NCBI GenBank assembly: GCA_002788755.1
Contig: PFRW01000016.1
Coordinates: forward strand, 1 to 21,628
Reading direction: 5' to 3'
Length of the DNA stretch: 21,628 nucleotides
DNA from: Candidatus Peregrinibacteria bacterium CG_4_9_14_0_2_um_filter_41_14
GTDB lineage: Bacteria; Patescibacteriota; Gracilibacteria; UBA1369; UM-FILTER-41-14
The translations under genes and the position numbers were made by a program. Positions 1 to 6,459 of this stretch are shown in pieces. The stretch's first letter is position 1; each line of letters starts with the position of its first letter. The notes below the pieces were generated by a model. It saw nothing but the letters and a program-made list of their open reading frames with translations, searched no databases and was not told the origin of the DNA.

Positions 1-381
1 AACGGATTTGATCTTAATCTCAAATTTTCGACTTGGGTTTATCGTATTACGTACAACCAAGTGATTAGTTTCTTTCGCAAAAACAAAAAGCACACAACCA
101 ACTTAACCGACAAAGATAGTGAAGCCTTAATCCTCAACATTGCCGATGAGTTAAACCTTAAACAAGCAGTCGCTCAAAAAATTGATGCAAAATTAATTCG
201 TGAAGCAATTTCTGATTTAGACAGCAAGTATCGCGATGTCCTAGTCTTAAAATTCCTCGAAGACAAAGACTACAACGAGATTTCCGATATTATCAAAAAA
301 CCGGTTGCCACAGTTGGGACCTTAATAAATCGGGCCAAAAACAAAATTAAAGAAGCCCTCAAACAGTACGATTTAACTTAA
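1..381 (+). CDS. ECF-type sigma-70 family RNA polymerase sigma factor, 5' truncated
   Basis: The reading frame is open from base 1, so the gene's start lies outside the window. An ATG-like start at 61 would cut off conserved sequence: the upstream codons read FSTWVYRITYN, the typical end of sigma region 2 (core and -10 contact) in ECF-type factors. A lysine-rich linker follows, then region 4 (about the last 60 residues): DLDSKYRDVLVLKF, then a helix-turn-helix around DYNEISDIIKKPVATVGTL that would bind the -35 element. The product directs RNA polymerase to a promoter subset. The next gene begins 7 bases after the TAA and encodes a membrane protein, a usual position for an anti-sigma partner, although no known anti-sigma domain is visible in it. 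The family call is firm; the regulon cannot be seen. Confidence 0.9.
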   Translation, partial: NGFDLNLKFSTWVYRITYNQVISFFRKNKKHTTNLTDKDSEALILNIADELNLKQAVAQKIDAKLIREAISDLDSKYRDVLVLKFLEDKDYNEISDIIKKPVATVGTLINRAKNKIKEALKQYDLT

Positions 382-388
382 TACGCCC

Positions 389-1159
389 ATGAACAAAGCC
401 AAAATTAGCCTTGAAACGCTAAGAAAAATCAAAGAGGAAAAATTAAAACCGTCACCACGGTGGGCTTTTGTTGCTAAAAAAATGGCTCTATGGACCGGAT
501 TAGCTCTAACAGTTTTAGCGGTTGCCGTTGCCGGCGCCGTGATGATCTTTGTGATCAAAATGAGCGATTTTGATTATTATGACAAATTCGGTGAGAGCTT
601 ACCCGGATTTTTCTTGAGATCAATACCGTATTTTTGGCTTTTATTAGCGGTGATTTGTATTAGCGCCGCCTTTGTTGAATTTAAGCACACAAACATGGGC
701 TATAAATATCGTTTTAATGTAATTGTGATTGCCCTTTTAGTTGTAAGCGTTGTTTTAGGCGGTATGATGCACTTTTTGGGGGTTGGAAGAGATATCGACC
801 GTTTGGCCTTTGATCGTTTACCAGCTTTTCATCGTATGCTAATGAACGATCGCGCTGAATCAATTTGGCAAAATCCCGAGCGCGGCTTGCTTGCCGGTCA
901 GGTCATTGGCATTAACGGTGTTGAAAATCTCACTTTAGTCGACTTTGACCAGCATACATGGATCATCATTTTGCCACCAGTAAGGCCGGAAATTCAGGAA
1001 GGCGTCTTCATTAAAACAATCGGCAAGCAGCTTGATGCAAATACTTTTGCTGCTGTGCGCATTATCCCATGGAACCGTAATCTAATGCCGTCTCGCCCAT
1101 TTCATGCTAAACTAACCACGTTGATCAATAACCCCTTAAACCATGCGACTTCAAAATAA
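389..1159 (+). CDS. Three-helix membrane protein with OB-like C-terminal domain, possible sigma-factor partner
   Basis: 256 residues of no recognised family. A basic, lysine-rich N-terminus (1-30) is followed by hydrophobic segments at about 33-56, 78-96 and 110-130. A soluble tail of roughly 120 residues ends the protein. Residues 164-228 show an alternating beta pattern (GLLAGQVIGINGVENLTLVD, then HTWIIILPP, then EGVFIKTIGKQ, then FAAVRIIPW) that resembles a small OB-type barrel. The fold is inferred from pattern only. The gene starts 7 bases after the sigma factor stop and overlaps the next gene by 17 bases, so all three are probably co-transcribed. Its position suggests an anti-sigma or membrane-sensing role, but the ZAS zinc motif and RskA-like features are absent. 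No Shine-Dalgarno is seen before the ATG. Confidence 0.75.
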   Translation: MNKAKISLETLRKIKEEKLKPSPRWAFVAKKMALWTGLALTVLAVAVAGAVMIFVIKMSDFDYYDKFGESLPGFFLRSIPYFWLLLAVICISAAFVEFKHTNMGYKYRFNVIVIALLVVSVVLGGMMHFLGVGRDIDRLAFDRLPAFHRMLMNDRAESIWQNPERGLLAGQVIGINGVENLTLVDFDQHTWIIILPPVRPEIQEGVFIKTIGKQLDANTFAAVRIIPWNRNLMPSRPFHAKLTTLINNPLNHATSK

Positions 1160-1892
1160 AGTTGCGATTATTACCGGTGCCGGCTCCGGTATTGGTAGAG
1201 CTACTGCTGTAATGTTTGCCAAGCAAGGCGCCAAAGTATTTGTTACGGACGTAAATCAGGCCGGTTGCGAAGAAACGGTAAATCTAATTACGCAAGACGG
1301 CGGCACTGCCCTTTTTAAAGTTATGAATGTGATTGATGCTGATGCCATTCAAATGGTTGTCCAAACTTGTTTAACCGAATTTGGCGGTATCGATATTTTA
1401 ATAAACAACGCCGGTATTGTTAAGTTTGGCGCCATGCACGAAACCTCCGAAGCCGATTGGGACCAAGTTATTGATGTAAATTTAAAAGGTACATTTCTCG
1501 TTTCCAAAGCTGTTTTGCCCGAATTCCTCAAAAAAGGAAAAGGTAAAATTGTTAATATTACCTCGATTGCCGGCTTTTTAGGCTTTGATCAAATCGCCGC
1601 TTACTGCGCATCTAAAGGTGGCATCTTAAATCTAACGCGTGAAATGGCCGTAGAATACGCCGCCAAGGGGATTAATGTTAATTGTATCGCTCCCGGGATT
1701 ATTCAAACAGCCATGACTACCGATATGCTTGCCGATCCCGCCGCCAAAGCAAATTTTGAAAGCCAAACTTTATACCCCCGCCTAGGTGTCCCCGATGACA
1801 TTGCCTACGCAGCGCTTTACCTAGCCTCGGATGAGTCAGATTTTGTGAATGGCGAAGTATTGGTGGTAGATGGTGGTTGGGCGGTTAAATAA
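1143..1892 (+). CDS. Short-chain dehydrogenase/reductase (SDR), NAD-type, FabG-like
   Basis: A 249-residue classical SDR of normal length. The Rossmann glycine motif TGAGSGIG is at 11-18. Asp36 at the end of the second strand favours NAD(H) over NADP(H). NNAG is at 88-91. The catalytic tetrad is complete: Asn113, Ser141, Tyr154 and Lys158 (YCASK). The C-terminus VNGEVLVVDGG is typical of 3-oxoacyl-ACP reductase and 3-hydroxybutyrate or glucose dehydrogenase-like members. The substrate cannot be told from sequence; Asp36 argues against a standard NADPH-dependent FabG of fatty acid synthesis. It is a cytosolic oxidoreductase. The ATG lies 17 bases inside the preceding membrane protein gene; this start gives the normal MRLQNKVAIITG opening of the fold. 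Confidence 0.92.
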   Translation: MRLQNKVAIITGAGSGIGRATAVMFAKQGAKVFVTDVNQAGCEETVNLITQDGGTALFKVMNVIDADAIQMVVQTCLTEFGGIDILINNAGIVKFGAMHETSEADWDQVIDVNLKGTFLVSKAVLPEFLKKGKGKIVNITSIAGFLGFDQIAAYCASKGGILNLTREMAVEYAAKGINVNCIAPGIIQTAMTTDMLADPAAKANFESQTLYPRLGVPDDIAYAALYLASDESDFVNGEVLVVDGGWAVK

Positions 1893-1925
1893 ACGATTGA
1901 GCTAAGAAACACTTTATTGTATCTT

Positions 1926-1953
1926 TTGAAACAGCTGACTAGTTCAGTAATTA
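1926..1953 (+). promoter_or_regulatory. Possible promoter for the lipoprotein gene
   Basis: TTGAAA (1926-1931), a 16-base spacer, then TAATTA (1948-1953), ending 16 bases before the ATG at 1970. The -10 match is weak. The 77-base gap after the dehydrogenase is one of the larger intergenic spaces here, which makes a promoter plausible. Confidence 0.35.
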
Positions 1954-1969
1954 TTCATAACTTTTAAAA

Positions 1970-2515
1970 ATGAAAAAAATCTTATCGATCTTAATTGTGA
2001 GCGTATTGGCAATATTTTTATTTGGCTGTGCCGGCAAGCCTACCGCCGAAGTAAGTGTTCCCGCTTTTGCCACAAATTTACCAACTGAGTGGTTACAAAC
2101 AGTTGAAACAGGCCTTGAAAAAGACGAAGCCAATGCATCAACTTGGAAAGAATTAAGCCGTATGTCTGCCGGAGAAGACCTTTATATTAAATACGGAATG
2201 CTAACAGACTCTACAATGACCTTAAGAGATTTCTCTAAAAAAACTTTTGAAGGCTATTTACCGCAAGTTGCCGCCACCGACGATGTTGGTTTTGAAGAAG
2301 ATTTATCCGGAGGCCGTAGCTACTTTGTAACCTTCGTTCAAAACGTTGTAAACGACGGCTATTACATGGAAGTATTTACACTACCAACTCCCGATAGCAC
2401 CACATTTGTTTCTGTGTCTGCAACCGGCGCCACTAAAGAAGAAGCCATGTCTAACGCCTTCAAAGTTTACCAAGTTGTTTATCCGGGTGATGATTTGACT
2501 CCGTTTGTTCAATAA
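1970..2515 (+). CDS. Lipoprotein of unknown function
   Basis: 181 residues. A type II signal peptide (MKKILSILIVSVLAIFLFGC) ends in lipobox LFGC, with Cys20 as the likely lipidated residue, so the mature protein should be tethered to the outer face of the cytoplasmic membrane. The rest (about 25-181) is a mixed alpha/beta domain rich in Asp, Glu and Thr, with no other cysteine and no recognised family. An aromatic strand-rich segment (SYFVTFVQNVVNDGYYMEVF, about 124-143) and the C-terminal ATKEEAMSNAFKVYQ helix are its clearest features. In overall design it resembles the lipoprotein on the opposite strand near 20.3 kb (Cys20 anchor, one small domain), but I see no clear sequence identity. 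A gap separates it from the dehydrogenase, and the convergent lyase gene ends 24 bases away. Confidence 0.8.
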   Translation: MKKILSILIVSVLAIFLFGCAGKPTAEVSVPAFATNLPTEWLQTVETGLEKDEANASTWKELSRMSAGEDLYIKYGMLTDSTMTLRDFSKKTFEGYLPQVAATDDVGFEEDLSGGRSYFVTFVQNVVNDGYYMEVFTLPTPDSTTFVSVSATGATKEEAMSNAFKVYQVVYPGDDLTPFVQ

Positions 2516-2524
2516 TAATTTTAC

Positions 2525-2560
2525 AACAAGGCCCACCGTTATTGGCGAGTGGGTCTTGTT
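2525..2560. terminator. Hairpin between convergent genes, likely bidirectional terminator
   Basis: A 12-base stem, AACAAGGCCCAC (2525-2536) against GTGGGTCTTGTT (2549-2560), with one G-T wobble and a 12-base loop. It sits 9 bases after the lipoprotein stop. Its right arm and loop contain the last codons of the convergent lyase gene. The T-tract is poor on both strands, so it could act as a weak terminator or as a 3'-end RNA stabiliser. Confidence 0.55.
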
Positions 2561-3939
2561 AATCGTGCCACATCCAAAATTATATCTAAATCCTCCTCGG
2601 TCAGTAGTCCTTCTGATAATACTTGTTCTCTAATTGAGTTACCCCCAGCCAAAGCCTTCTTAATTACTTCGGCCGTTTTTAGGTACCCCAAGTGGGGAGC
2701 CAATGCTGTTCCAACAGCTAAGCTTTTTTCAAATGTAGTTTCAACAATTTCTTGATTAAGATGCAGGTCTTGCAGGCATTTTTTGGCAAACATTTCCAAG
2801 CCATTTGTCAAAATTTGCATCGATTCCAAAATCGATGTTGCAATAATCGGACAGTACACATTTAGCTCAAAATGGCTACGGTGACTTGCTAAATTTACAA
2901 TTTGATCATTACCCAATACCCTAAAACAAATCATATCCAAGCATTCTAATATCGATGGGTTAACTTTACCCGGCATAATTGATGACCCCGGTTGCACGGT
3001 TGGCAAAAGTACCTCATTAATTCCCGCCTTAGGGCCCATAGCCATTAGTTTTAGATCTTCGGAGTAATTAATCAGATTGCTCGCCAATGCCCGTAACCCA
3101 GAACTAAAGTTTAAAAATGCAGTCATATTATTTGCCATCTCCGTATTATTTTTGCTTGCCGTAAAAGGGATCCCCGTTAGCTTAGACAGTTTTGTAGTAA
3201 CTGTCGTCTGATATTGTGGGTGGGTATTAATCCCCGTACCAACAGCCGTTCCACCTAAACCGATTTCGTATAGTTCCGTGCTTAGCGTTTCCAAATTTAG
3301 TTTAGTTTTTTTTAGTGCCTGACTATACGAATCAAAGGCCTGTCCCACAGTAATTGGTACGGCATCCTGTAAATGCGTACGTCCTACTTTTACAATATCT
3401 TGATTTTTTTGCGCAAAGCGATCGGTAGTTTCATAAGCGTGAGTCAGTGCTTTTAGTAATAGAGGGAGCTGTTGCAAAATCGCTAAGCGACTTGTCACCG
3501 GAATAACATCGTTTGTTGATTGGGACATATTCACGTCATTATTGGGGTTAACATAGGTGTAGTCACCCTTGCCCCCACCCAACAGTTCATTTGCCCGATT
3601 AGCAATAATTTCATTGGCATTCATATTTACCGAAGTCCCCGCACCAGCTTGGTAAATATCGATTAAAAAGGCATCACTGTACATACCGGCAATAAATTCA
3701 TCACAAGCTTTTTTAATTCCCTCAAATACATCTTTAGTTAAGTGACCTAGTTCGTGGTTTGCTTCTGCGCTAGCCAATTTAACCTGTCCTAGTGCCCGTT
3801 CAAAACTTACTGGCATTTGTTGACCGGAAATTTGAAAGTTCTCTCCCGCTCTAACTGTAAACGCACCATAATAGGCATCTACAGGGACAGAAACAGCGCC
3901 CATTGAGTCATTTTCTATTCTGGTATTTCCACTTTGCAT
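2539..3939 (-). CDS. Class II fumarase/aspartase-family lyase (aspartate ammonia-lyase or fumarase)
   Basis: 466 residues, the usual length for the FumC/AspA group. These are homotetramers that eliminate water or ammonia to give fumarate. Conserved blocks in order: GTSVNMNANE (101-110), SQSTND (139-144), GRTHLQDA with catalytic-type His189 (186-193), GGTAVGTGINTHP (229-241), and the mobile catalytic loop GSSIMPGKVNP with the serine pair (318-328). The fumarase-like GGTAVGTG..THP block points to fumarase. The opening DAYYG, NP in place of the HP of the fumarase B-site, and the C-terminus TEEDLDIILD point to aspartase (compare AspB-type enzymes). I therefore leave the substrate open. No other TCA-cycle or aspartate-pathway gene is in the window. 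It is transcribed alone, divergently from the acetyltransferase gene. Confidence 0.88.
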   Translation of the reverse strand: MQSGNTRIENDSMGAVSVPVDAYYGAFTVRAGENFQISGQQMPVSFERALGQVKLASAEANHELGHLTKDVFEGIKKACDEFIAGMYSDAFLIDIYQAGAGTSVNMNANEIIANRANELLGGGKGDYTYVNPNNDVNMSQSTNDVIPVTSRLAILQQLPLLLKALTHAYETTDRFAQKNQDIVKVGRTHLQDAVPITVGQAFDSYSQALKKTKLNLETLSTELYEIGLGGTAVGTGINTHPQYQTTVTTKLSKLTGIPFTASKNNTEMANNMTAFLNFSSGLRALASNLINYSEDLKLMAMGPKAGINEVLLPTVQPGSSIMPGKVNPSILECLDMICFRVLGNDQIVNLASHRSHFELNVYCPIIATSILESMQILTNGLEMFAKKCLQDLHLNQEIVETTFEKSLAVGTALAPHLGYLKTAEVIKKALAGGNSIREQVLSEGLLTEEDLDIILDVARLTRPTRQ

Positions 3940-3960
3940 ATTTTAAAAATCTGTTATAAT
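3934..3960 (+). promoter_or_regulatory. Extended -10 promoter for the acetyltransferase gene
   Basis: TGtTATAAT (3952-3960) is a perfect extended -10. A weak -35 TTGCAT (3934-3939) lies 15 bases upstream of the hexamer. The predicted transcription start near 3967 leaves a leader of about 21 bases before the ATG at 3988. Confidence 0.65.
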
Positions 3961-3977
3961 TAAGGCGTACAGTAATT

Positions 3978-3983
3978 ATTATA
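3978..3983 (-). promoter_or_regulatory. Possible -10 element for the lyase gene
   Basis: The minus strand reads TATAAT at 3983-3978, 38 bases upstream of the lyase ATG (3939). No good -35 is visible, since it would fall inside the start of the divergent acetyltransferase gene. The two facing promoters would overlap within about 50 bases. Confidence 0.4.
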
Positions 3984-3987
3984 CACC

Positions 3988-4443
3988 ATGATAAAGGTCA
4001 GAGAAGTGGAATTTGATGATTTAAAACCCGTCTTTCAACTCGGTCACCATTTGTTTAGGGCTAGCGCTTTCCCTATTCTTTACCGTAACTGGGACGAGTA
4101 CGAAATTTTGGATCGCTTTATGTCAGACAGTCAGTTTTGTTTATTAGCCGAAGACGAAAATGGCGAGCTTGCCGGTTTTATCATTGGTTCAGTCATTAAA
4201 AAACCTAAAAGTAGTTGGACCTATGGTTATATAAATTGGATGGGGGTTAATGAAAAGTTTCAAGGCATGGGCATTGGTAAAAAATTATACAATAGTTTGA
4301 TTAGAAGGTTTAAACGCAATGGCGCCAACATGTTAATGGCAGACACATCACCCAAAAACATGGATGCCCTAAAATTCTTTAGAAAGAGAGGATTTAATAA
4401 GGAGGAAAATCACGTCTATTTATTCAAAAATTTAAAAGGATAG
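3988..4443 (+). CDS. GNAT-family N-acetyltransferase
   Basis: 151 residues, the full size of a single GNAT domain. The acetyl-CoA pyrophosphate-binding motif A is clear: INWMGVNEKFQGMGIGKKLY, with QGMGIG at 92-97. The C-terminal ALKFFRKRGF (127-136) is the typical alpha4/beta6 region of RimI-like enzymes. Such proteins transfer an acetyl group from acetyl-CoA to an amine, either a protein N-terminus, a lysine or a small molecule; the acceptor cannot be told. It is cytosolic, with no signal peptide. It has its own extended -10 promoter and is followed after 51 bases by the MFS exporter gene, which appears to have its own promoter too. Confidence 0.9.
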   Translation: MIKVREVEFDDLKPVFQLGHHLFRASAFPILYRNWDEYEILDRFMSDSQFCLLAEDENGELAGFIIGSVIKKPKSSWTYGYINWMGVNEKFQGMGIGKKLYNSLIRRFKRNGANMLMADTSPKNMDALKFFRKRGFNKEENHVYLFKNLKG

Positions 4444-4472
4444 TTGTGAACTCTTAAAGATTTAGCTACTAT
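4444..4472 (+). promoter_or_regulatory. Promoter for the MFS transporter gene
   Basis: TTGTGA (4444-4449), a 17-base spacer, then TACTAT (4467-4472). The predicted start near 4479 leaves a leader of about 16 bases before ATG 4495. Confidence 0.55.
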
Positions 4473-4494
4473 ACGTCGGCTATAACCTTCTTTG

Positions 4495-5715
4495 ATGATC
4501 AACAAGCGTTTTATTCCTGTAATTCTTTTGACCTTCGTTAATACGATTGGTTTTTCGATTTTGATTCCGGTTTTACCATTTGTGACCGAAAAATACGGCG
4601 AAGGGCCTTTGGTGTATGGGGCTTTGTTATCCGCCTATTCACTGTTTCAGTTTTTAGCCGCACCGCTTATTGGCTCCTTAAGTGATAAATTTGGTCGTCG
4701 TCCCACTTTAATTTTAAGTCAGGCCGGTACATTTTTAAGTTGGATCATTTTTGGTGCCGCCTATTTTGTTCCCAATATCGCCATTGGACCCGTTGCCCTC
4801 CCCATTATTGTGATCATGTTTTCTCGTATTGTGGATGGCATCACCGGTGGCAATGTTTCCGTAACCAATGCCTACGTTGCCGATATTACCGCCCCCTCCG
4901 AACGCACAAAGTATTACGGAATTTTAGGGGCCGCCCTAGGCTTCGGCTTTATTTTTGGACCCGCCATCGGCGGTTTCACCGCCTCGTTCGCCATTGGCTA
5001 CCTAGGTACAACGATTGCCGCCGCCATCATCTCCTTAATTACCCTTGTTATCACCATTACAAACTTAACCGAGTCCTTAAAACACGAAGACTTATCACAC
5101 AATCTCAAAATTAAATTTTGGCAAGAAATCAACGTCTTCCAAAAAATTAAAAAATTTAGCACCAATACCCATATTAAGGAGTTGTTTATTAAACGCTTAT
5201 TTTTTGCCTTGGCCATGGGGGCCTTTAGCTCCACATTTGCATTCTACGCCAAAGATAGTTTAAACCTCGACGCCAAGCAATTAGGATTTTTGATGTTATT
5301 TATCGGTATTTTTGCCATTTTTAATCAAGCCTATTTAGTTAATTTGATCGCCAAAAAATTATCAAATAAAACGACCTTCAATATTGGTCAGGTTGTCTTA
5401 GCAATTAGTATTTCCTTGCTGTTTTTTCACCCCACAATTGGATGGTTTGTGGCAATCATGTACTTAACCAATCTTGGCATCTCCCTTAGTATTCCCACTT
5501 TTAAAGCGATGCTCACCTCAAGCGTGGACCACAAACAACAAGGCCAAATTGCTGGTGTGGATGAGTCGATTATGGCAGGTAGTAACGGGTTTATTCCTGT
5601 AATTGCCGGAGCCGTTTATGCTGCCATCTCCGCCAACGCTTTCTTAATCTTCGCCGTTTTGCCGTTTATTCCGTTTGCATTGAAGCCACTTTTCGCCAGG
5701 CGTTCTCGGCGGTAG
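4495..5715 (+). CDS. Major facilitator superfamily transporter, TetA/Bcr-like drug exporter type
   Basis: 406 residues from the ATG at 4495; a TTG one codon earlier is also possible. About 12 hydrophobic segments span the protein, in two six-helix halves separated by a hydrophilic loop near residues 195-230. The MFS motif A between helices 2 and 3 is well conserved (GSLSDKFGRRP, about 60-70). The first helix reads FVNTIGFSILIPVLPF and helix 5 has GFGFIFGPAIGG, close to the proton-antiport motif C of the 12-helix drug exporters that include TetA. It is therefore probably a proton-driven exporter in the cytoplasmic membrane; the substrate is unknown and a resistance function should not be assumed. 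Its last 50 bases overlap tail-to-tail with the gene on the other strand. Confidence 0.88.
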   Translation: MINKRFIPVILLTFVNTIGFSILIPVLPFVTEKYGEGPLVYGALLSAYSLFQFLAAPLIGSLSDKFGRRPTLILSQAGTFLSWIIFGAAYFVPNIAIGPVALPIIVIMFSRIVDGITGGNVSVTNAYVADITAPSERTKYYGILGAALGFGFIFGPAIGGFTASFAIGYLGTTIAAAIISLITLVITITNLTESLKHEDLSHNLKIKFWQEINVFQKIKKFSTNTHIKELFIKRLFFALAMGAFSSTFAFYAKDSLNLDAKQLGFLMLFIGIFAIFNQAYLVNLIAKKLSNKTTFNIGQVVLAISISLLFFHPTIGWFVAIMYLTNLGISLSIPTFKAMLTSSVDHKQQGQIAGVDESIMAGSNGFIPVIAGAVYAAISANAFLIFAVLPFIPFALKPLFARRSRR

Positions 5716-6349
5716 CCATTAAGCGCGGATAGGTTTCTTTATAAGTGTCATTTGCATTCATATAAACTGCATCGGCTGCTGCATCAACATCTGGGGGGAG
5801 GCTAGCAATCTTTACCCAATATTCTTTTACATTTAGTAAGGCCGCTTTAAATTCTTTGAGGGGCCGTTTGAGTTGGGATGGTTGCACTTTGATCAGTTGG
5901 TCAATTTCTTCGATTAGGTTATTTGTTCGTTCCGTATGTTTATCCGCATCCCATGCTGATGCAGCTTCCATGTCCTTAAAGTACTGTCCTAAAGTTTGAT
6001 TAAATTTTTCCAGATTCTGCTGTGGCGCAGTATTTATCGCCAAAAATAAGTCTTTTAAATCCTTTTCCATCTTCATTGCGGCATTCGCATATAATTCATC
6101 ATTATTCTCTACGTCCGGCACCTCCGACATTGTTGCAATCATATTCCTCAAATGCGATAAACTCTCGATCAGATTATTCCTTTTAATAGCCAGATTTTCA
6201 TCATTCTCGTCAAAGTTAATTGTGATTAAATCATTAAGAATTTTATCAATTTTTTTCACGTATTTTGGGCCCTTTGCCAATTTTAATCCCTTGGTTTCCA
6301 AGTTCTTTTGCAGCTTTACCGCTGCATTCATCACTTCTGAATTACGCAT
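5666..6349 (-). CDS. Helical protein of unknown function
   Basis: 227 residues, rich in Lys, Asn, Glu and Ala, with no signal peptide, no membrane segment and no cysteine. Nearly the whole chain is predicted helical by heptad-like spacing of Leu, Ile and Met, for example KKIDKILNDLITINF (31-45) and ERTNNLIEEIDQLIK (141-155). It may form a helical bundle or coiled coil in the cytosol. I do not recognise a family. An extended -10 (TGtTAGAAT) lies just upstream on its strand, which supports it as a real, separately transcribed gene. Its final 50 bases (5666-5715) also encode the C-terminus of the MFS transporter on the opposite strand, an unusually long convergent overlap. Confidence 0.75.
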   Translation of the reverse strand: MRNSEVMNAAVKLQKNLETKGLKLAKGPKYVKKIDKILNDLITINFDENDENLAIKRNNLIESLSHLRNMIATMSEVPDVENNDELYANAAMKMEKDLKDLFLAINTAPQQNLEKFNQTLGQYFKDMEAASAWDADKHTERTNNLIEEIDQLIKVQPSQLKRPLKEFKAALLNVKEYWVKIASLPPDVDAAADAVYMNANDTYKETYPRLMATAENAWRKVASMQTE

Positions 6350-6370
6350 TTTTTGAAATCAAATCAAATT

Positions 6371-6379
6371 ATTCTAACA
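6371..6379 (-). promoter_or_regulatory. Extended -10 element for the helical protein gene
   Basis: The minus strand reads TGtTAGAAT across 6379-6371, ending 21 bases upstream of the ATG at 6349. No clear -35 is seen. It is arranged back-to-back with the pilus promoter at 6408-6436. Confidence 0.5.
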
Positions 6380-6407
6380 TATAATGCCACATTAAGCCAG
6401 TTACTCA

Positions 6408-6436
6408 TTGTTAAATCCCCATAAATAAGGTATAAT
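6408..6436 (+). promoter_or_regulatory. Main promoter of the type IV pilus operon
   Basis: TTGTTA (6408-6413), a 17-base spacer, and a perfect TATAAT (6431-6436). The predicted start near 6443 leaves about 16 untranslated bases with no Shine-Dalgarno before the pilB ATG at 6460. Confidence 0.7.
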
Positions 6437-6459
6437 TACAAGATTGATTTACCTAAATT

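Noticed and set aside
4740..5114. 124-codon open frame, rich in Arg, His and Cys, inside the MFS gene
   Set aside because: It is the +1 shadow of a membrane protein gene; composition is implausible and no start context supports it.
4495..5715. Naming the MFS protein tetA or calling it a resistance gene
   Set aside because: Motif A and topology support a drug-exporter-like MFS, but nothing in the sequence shows the substrate.
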